From IMG/VR virus record IMGVR_UViG_3300047546_001659, positions 1 through 64,000 of that record: 64,000 nt of DNA; one strand, 5' to 3'. Made by a program: the position numbers and the translations under genes. Under the pieces are notes generated by a model. It was not told the DNA's origin, searched no databases, and was given only the letters and a program-made list of their open reading frames with translations. Position 1 is the first letter of the stretch, and every line of letters begins with the position of its first letter. This DNA is from a virus. Shown here in pieces: positions 59,552-64,000 of this stretch.

Positions 59552-61141
59552 TTAAGTGGTTGTTACTGAATCATAAACTAATTCTGTATTTAAATTTTTA
59601 CTATCTAAAATTGTCGGATGACCAAATACTTTATTACCTACTGGGTGGTAAACTTGTTTAAGAACATCAATATATTTATCCAAGGATTTTTCAACCTGAA
59701 TTTCATATGAAAATTCTTGGTAATAATCACTATCTTGAATATATTTGTCGGCGTTTAAGAAACCACTAGTATCAGTCCATTCACCTTCCGATTTACCTAT
59801 AGCACCAGATATAATAGTCAACTCTGCAGAACATTCAGAATTAGCAGTATTATAAAATTCTAATGTCTCATCATCATTAAATCCAAAGCCTGATGATATT
59901 AATTCTACAGTTTCTATTACACCGTTACCAGTTGTAGGTACACCGTGTATAATACTATCATTGCCCCAGAATTTGCCCTTAGGATCTTTTATTCCATATC
60001 CCTTAACTTTGTAATCTATAACTTCAACTGTAACATCACCATCATAACGATGATCACCTGAGCTTATAGACCCTAGAGAAGCAATAGTACCTACTTGAAC
60101 AATACTATCAGTTAATGCGTTACCGATTACGGATCCAACTGAAGCCATTTTTAAATTTGATCCATACGAGGCAGCACTAATTAATGTATTCATTTCTGGA
60201 TCAAGTAAATTTGTATTATATGTAAAATTGACCGTATTAGAAATAGATTTAACTTTGAATACTGCTCCGGAACCCTTTGTATTAGCACCTTGTGTAATCA
60301 ATATAGTAGAATTGGTTGAATAACCATACCCACCGTCTCTCAATATAAATCTTAAATAACCTCTTAACTTATCACTATCAGTTAAAGTGCTTACATCATA
60401 TATTAGACCTTCACCAGATGTACTAGTGGTTTGCAAAGGATCACCTGGTGTATTATTTTCAGATGATGTAAATACAGTTGCACCTATTGCAGATCCTTTT
60501 ACTTTAGAAGCTTCTAAAATATTAATTCCATCAGTAAGAAGATATTCACCTTTAACAAATAATGAACCAGAAGGACCTGGAACTAAATCTTTTACATAAA
60601 GAACATGGGCTACTTGAAGACCTGTATAAATTTGTACTGAGGAAGAGACAAAGGCAACTGCACCTGACGTAGTACCCTTTATATATTTTTTATGATAAAG
60701 GTGATTGATATCTGTTTCTTCAATTTCAATATATTGATTAGATTGCCATGTACCATCAGAGGTTCTTAACATATCCTCTTGAGGAACAAATAAAAGTATT
60801 TCTAGATCGTATAATAATCTAAAAAGTAATTTGAGACCTTCGACAGATCCTTTTGATCTATAAACATCTAATATATGTTTTTCTAAAAGGGCTTTATCTG
60901 ATAATACTTTTCTTGGTATACCAAACATAAACTTTGAAAGGTAGTTATCAATATATTCCGTTGATACTTCATCAACATCCGAATATTCAAGTAATCTTCT
61001 TGATTTGAATATAGGACCACCTTCATCCATCCATTCATAATAAGCTTTGACAAAAGTGACAAAATCATCACCCTCTTCCCTATAAAATTCAGGAAATTGT
61101 CTGCTAACCAATGATGATATTTTTTTAAGTTCAGCTTCCAT
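59552..61141 (-). CDS. Baseplate wedge-associated structural protein (gp7 position)
   Basis: This 529-residue protein begins with a helical part SLVSRQFPEFYREEGDDFVT and AYYEWMDEGGPIF, then VYRSKGSVEGLKLLFRLLYD (about 90-115), which resembles the N-terminal part of tail protein I-type baseplate subunits. A long beta-rich C-terminal part with Gly-rich loops follows. It lies between gp6 (sharing one base) and gp8, the T4 position of gp7, but it is much shorter than T4 gp7 (1032). I call it a wedge protein by position; direct homology to gp7 is not evident. Confidence 0.75.
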   Translation of the reverse strand: MEAELKKISSLVSRQFPEFYREEGDDFVTFVKAYYEWMDEGGPIFKSRRLLEYSDVDEVSTEYIDNYLSKFMFGIPRKVLSDKALLEKHILDVYRSKGSVEGLKLLFRLLYDLEILLFVPQEDMLRTSDGTWQSNQYIEIEETDINHLYHKKYIKGTTSGAVAFVSSSVQIYTGLQVAHVLYVKDLVPGPSGSLFVKGEYLLTDGINILEASKVKGSAIGATVFTSSENNTPGDPLQTTSTSGEGLIYDVSTLTDSDKLRGYLRFILRDGGYGYSTNSTILITQGANTKGSGAVFKVKSISNTVNFTYNTNLLDPEMNTLISAASYGSNLKMASVGSVIGNALTDSIVQVGTIASLGSISSGDHRYDGDVTVEVIDYKVKGYGIKDPKGKFWGNDSIIHGVPTTGNGVIETVELISSGFGFNDDETLEFYNTANSECSAELTIISGAIGKSEGEWTDTSGFLNADKYIQDSDYYQEFSYEIQVEKSLDKYIDVLKQVYHPVGNKVFGHPTILDSKNLNTELVYDSVTTT

Positions 61142-62934
61142 TATTGTCTTACAACGTTAATTGAAATGAGTAGTTTGGAAAAATCAATTTTAAGATATTT
61201 ACTTTCTTGAACAACAATATCATCATTTAAAGTAATAGCATAAAAATCAATATAGTTAATATAATCTTGTACGGTAATATCTAAAACTACAGCACCTGTA
61301 TCATAATTAACAGTTCCTATATTTTCATTTAAAATGATTTGTTTAGAATCAGGTGTGAGGTAATATAGTCTTAAAAGACCTTCACCATTATCTGAAATGC
61401 GGGCATTGTAAGATACATTATCTTTAAGGTAAGTAAAGAAATCAGATCTTACTGTTTCTTCTTCACCTTCTATATAAGGTTTTTTAAATGGTCTATATAG
61501 AGGATTTGAGAAGGAAAAAGATAATCTTTGTGAAATTCCTTTTGGAGGTGCGGTTCTGTATATTGCTCTTAAGTATGTTTGATTACTAATGATTGCTGGA
61601 TCTGCTTCATCAATCATTGATGATAATCTTGATTTTCTTAAATCGTTACCAAAATCTGTAAGATAAAGATCGCTATATTCTTGAATTTTTGAAATAACTT
61701 CTGTTTTTAATTGTTGTAAACTTTTTGAAGTGAGAGTAGGATCATATCTAACATCTGATACTACTTCAACATAGAGATATTCAGGATCTATAATAACAGG
61801 TTCTGTGGTAATACTTTTTGTTTTTAAATAAGTAATAATATTTGTTTTTAACTCTGAAGCTACAATTGGATTGCTTCCGTAAGGAATCATACTAATAATA
61901 ACCTTACCATATTGTGGAGGATCTGCAAGTTCACCCCCATAAACATTTACTGTTTTGATTTGTGGATAACTTTCAATAATTATATTTTTATAATCATCTT
62001 TGGTCACAGCACGATTTTGAGATGCAAAGTGTCGAGGAGCGTTATACTTAATTGATTCAATAGTTTCTCTTTCAGATCCATCAGCAGCAGGTGTATTTGT
62101 TGAAACTGCTACCGAATATAATCCATTTTCTACTTTTGTAGTAGGTGTAAAAGTATAAGCCTTGTTACCTAATTCACCGTTGGTTGATCTATATTTGATA
62201 TTTACAATGTTTCCATTTGTTAATTTTTTGCCCAATATTCCATCACCGAATATGATTTCATATTGATTTGCACCATATCCTTGAATAAAATAAATTTCAG
62301 AATTAGAATCTAAACCGTACAGATTTTCAGCGTAAGTGTAAACAGAATTTGAGGAATCTGTGGTCGATTTAACAACAGTTACCTTTATACTATTGGTGTC
62401 AACATTCTCTGAATTAATAATGTATCTTACACCATCAGCCACATTAAAAAACTCATTTACGATTTTGCCTTCATAAATGTAAACAGGATCACTTGTATAT
62501 GAAACACCATTATATGTTAAAACAAGTGTTTCATCAGTAGTAAAATCTAAATTGGTATTATCAACAACTGCCCTTGTTGTATAATTTTCAGGTATGGTAA
62601 CTGTTGGAGGAGTATCTTGTCCTGTATTAACAGTAAAAGAAACAAGAGCTCTGGCAGATGTTCTAGATCTCGGTAAGTAATTTAATTCTTTAGCATGTGA
62701 AACAACTGAATTTTTAATTTGAGCTGAATCTAAAAACATTTCACTTCCTATCATATTAAGATAGTAAGCATTCATATAGGAATTATATGAAAGAAGATCA
62801 ATCAAAGCATTAAGATTTGATCCTTCAAAATCATAGTCTTTAAATTCAGTTTTACTCTTCAAAAAAGTTTTTAGGTTTTGTTTAATACCATCAAAACTTA
62901 ATTCGGATACACTTAAGAATCCTGTGTTTGCCAT
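61141..62934 (-). CDS. 6: Baseplate wedge subunit gp6
   Basis: This 597-residue protein (T4 gp6: 660) has the N-terminus ELSFDGIKQNLKTFLKSKTE, then DYDFEGSNLNALIDLLSYNS and the ELNYLPRSRTSARA segment, diagnostic of T4-like gp6. The baseplate J-like core follows (YEIIFGDGILGKKLTNGNIV about 215-235; ITKDDYKNII-type motif near 310). gp6 dimers form the ring that holds the hexagonal baseplate together. It overlaps gp25 upstream and the wedge protein downstream by one base each. Confidence 0.95.
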   Translation of the reverse strand: MANTGFLSVSELSFDGIKQNLKTFLKSKTEFKDYDFEGSNLNALIDLLSYNSYMNAYYLNMIGSEMFLDSAQIKNSVVSHAKELNYLPRSRTSARALVSFTVNTGQDTPPTVTIPENYTTRAVVDNTNLDFTTDETLVLTYNGVSYTSDPVYIYEGKIVNEFFNVADGVRYIINSENVDTNSIKVTVVKSTTDSSNSVYTYAENLYGLDSNSEIYFIQGYGANQYEIIFGDGILGKKLTNGNIVNIKYRSTNGELGNKAYTFTPTTKVENGLYSVAVSTNTPAADGSERETIESIKYNAPRHFASQNRAVTKDDYKNIIIESYPQIKTVNVYGGELADPPQYGKVIISMIPYGSNPIVASELKTNIITYLKTKSITTEPVIIDPEYLYVEVVSDVRYDPTLTSKSLQQLKTEVISKIQEYSDLYLTDFGNDLRKSRLSSMIDEADPAIISNQTYLRAIYRTAPPKGISQRLSFSFSNPLYRPFKKPYIEGEEETVRSDFFTYLKDNVSYNARISDNGEGLLRLYYLTPDSKQIILNENIGTVNYDTGAVVLDITVQDYINYIDFYAITLNDDIVVQESKYLKIDFSKLLISINVVRQ

Positions 62935-63323
62935 TATCTTACTCTTCTAAGAATTAAATCTAAAGTTATCGGAACAGTATTATTTGTTAAATAAAATACT
63001 ATTGTGGCATAATAAGCATTTTCATCGGGAAGAGCTTTAACATTTACAGAATAAAGACTAGCTCTTGGTTCATAATTTCTAATAGTTTCTGATATTTTTT
63101 CTTTTATGATATATTCAGTATCTCTACTAATATTTTCAAATAATGTGTTTCTAATACCCGCACCCAAATTAGGATTAAAAAATCTTTCGCCTGGGTTTGT
63201 TAAAAGAAGATTGCGAATGGATCTTTTTACTGACTGCTCATTAGTAAGCAGCACCAGATCTCCCTTGATCGGATGTACATCAAAATTAGTAGGTATATCT
63301 GAATAAAATACAGTTGTTGTCAT
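62934..63323 (-). CDS. 25: Baseplate wedge subunit gp25
   Basis: This 129-residue protein (T4 gp25: 132) contains the GPW/gp25 hallmark LLLTNPGERFFNPNLGAGIR (about 39-58) with the Glu-x-x core, then IKEKISETIRNYEPRASLYS. It anchors the first sheath ring to the baseplate and joins the gp6-gp53 wedge. No Shine-Dalgarno is visible before the ATG; a TATAAATA box ends only 6 nt upstream, so the late mRNA may be leaderless. Confidence 0.95.
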   Translation of the reverse strand: MTTTVFYSDIPTNFDVHPIKGDLVLLTNEQSVKRSIRNLLLTNPGERFFNPNLGAGIRNTLFENISRDTEYIIKEKISETIRNYEPRASLYSVNVKALPDENAYYATIVFYLTNNTVPITLDLILRRVR

Positions 63324-63328
63324 TTAAA

Positions 63329-63336
63329 TATTTATA
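63329..63336 (-). promoter_or_regulatory. Late promoter box (TATAAATA), very close to the gp25 start
   Basis: Exact TATAAATA on the minus strand overlapping the stop codon of the upstream gene and only 6 nt before the gp25 ATG. A transcript from it would have almost no leader, so it is either a leaderless promoter or chance. Confidence 0.45.
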
Positions 63337-64000
63337 ATGATGTCTGACATGCGCGTAGATACTGTGGATTGTATTTTTGAATGTCGTTTGCTGTTGATGC
63401 AGCTAGTTGCCAGCCTTGCATTATAGGTTTTGATCCAAGAGGAGAGAAATTTTCGCCCATCATAGTAGCATTCATTCCTAACATAAAGGGGATAGCATTA
63501 TCAGATCTTCTCATTTCTATTGTTGAAGTAACAGGAACATTTAAATTACTACAAAGATTAGTAGCCATTTGAGATACTTGTTGACCGTAATAAGTAGAAG
63601 ATGGAGGCATTTCTGGTGAACCCGTAATCATTCTTGATACCATGGATGTAATAGGGATTGAACCACCCATCGAAGCAAAGTTTTGCATACCAAAACTTAC
63701 CACCCCAGTACCACCTTGATTTGTACCAAATGCACCAACTCTTCTACAAAATACTTGATCAATGGCAGGCAGAGAAACAGGAGCTTCACCAAAGAAACTT
63801 TTACCAGCATATGAAGGTGGGGTAAGCATTGGGTTATTTGCTCTGGTTGATGTAGCTATTCTATTGCCCGTAATAACTTCTGACATCATACCGCCAATAG
63901 CAAGTCCTCCTCCCTTACCTAATAATGATGCCATGGCAATACCACCAAGAGAACCAAGTGATGCTAATGATCCACCAAGTGGTGTTTGATTAAGAAGACT
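63332..64000 (-). CDS. Virion structural protein, 5' end beyond window (baseplate region)
   Basis: The frame is open to the right edge: 22 further codons precede the internal ATG at 63934 without a stop, so the true start is probably outside. The visible 222 residues are rich in Gly, Ser, Met and Pro (GGMMSEVITGNRIATSTRAN; SFGMQNFASMGGSIPITSMV; PPSSTYYGQQVSQMATNLCS) and end in KYNPQYLRACQTSL. I do not recognise the family. Its place directly upstream of gp25 suggests a baseplate hub or wedge protein, perhaps the C-terminus of a larger one. Confidence 0.65.
   Translation of the reverse strand, partial: SLLNQTPLGGSLASLGSLGGIAMASLLGKGGGLAIGGMMSEVITGNRIATSTRANNPMLTPPSYAGKSFFGEAPVSLPAIDQVFCRRVGAFGTNQGGTGVVSFGMQNFASMGGSIPITSMVSRMITGSPEMPPSSTYYGQQVSQMATNLCSNLNVPVTSTIEMRRSDNAIPFMLGMNATMMGENFSPLGSKPIMQGWQLAASTANDIQKYNPQYLRACQTSL

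Overview
This window is part of the late-gene region of a T4-like contractile-tailed phage (myovirus) with an AT-rich genome. The right-to-left (minus-strand) order of recognisable genes follows the T4 morphogenesis order: gp25, gp6, an unnamed wedge-type protein, gp8 and a large DUF4815 structural protein on the right; gp13, gp14, gp15, gp16, gp17, gp18, gp19, gp20 and a gp67-like core protein on the left. The gene lengths and several conserved neighbours resemble the T4-like phages of cyanobacteria and of AT-rich aquatic bacteria such as SAR11. The host cannot be named from sequence, but a Gram-negative host is likely. No integrase, repressor, tRNA gene, CRISPR array or insertion sequence was recognised.

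Layout. (1) 1-9290: head-tail connector, packaging and tail tube/sheath genes, all minus strand. (2) 9319-15980: a first fibre block with a glycine-rich adhesin, a fibre-tip protein, a PAAR spike protein, a PA14-like protein, a GH19 lysozyme/chitinase-type endolysin, a tail-collar-like fibre and a collagen-like fibre. (3) 16096-18664, plus strand: a compact four-gene sugar operon with HldE (heptose kinase/adenylyltransferase), a cupin, a HAD-type phosphatase and HldD (heptose epimerase), i.e. late steps of ADP-heptose synthesis. Convergent to it (18666-21170) are a GT25-family glycosyltransferase and a GT9-like glycosyltransferase fused to a methyltransferase. (4) 21233-46503: a very large fibre/adhesin block with an RCC1-repeat propeller protein, LamG-type lectin domain proteins, a second glycine-rich adhesin with its tip protein, and several collagen-like fibres with Gly-X-Y repeats. 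(5) 46579-49353, plus strand: a three-domain glycosyltransferase. (6) 49350-64000: S74-chaperone fibre, small virion proteins, a structural protein that appears split into three ORFs, and the baseplate wedge genes.

Regulation. Eleven copies of the T4-type late promoter box (NATAAATA) lie in minus orientation just upstream of start codons, most 19-24 nt away. The plus-strand sugar genes and the minus-strand GT9/GT25 pair instead have sigma70-like promoters (-35, 17-nt spacer, -10). Carbohydrate genes and virion genes therefore look differently timed.

Best candidate for a new system: a phage-encoded ADP-heptose pathway placed beside a GT9-like and a GT25-like transferase, in the middle of more than 35 kb of Ser/Thr/Tyr-rich collagen-like and lectin-like fibre genes. 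GT9-like enzymes include bacterial protein heptosyltransferases, and GT25 includes collagen and LPS glycosyltransferases. Self-glycosylation of the fibres, or modification of host LPS, are both testable explanations.
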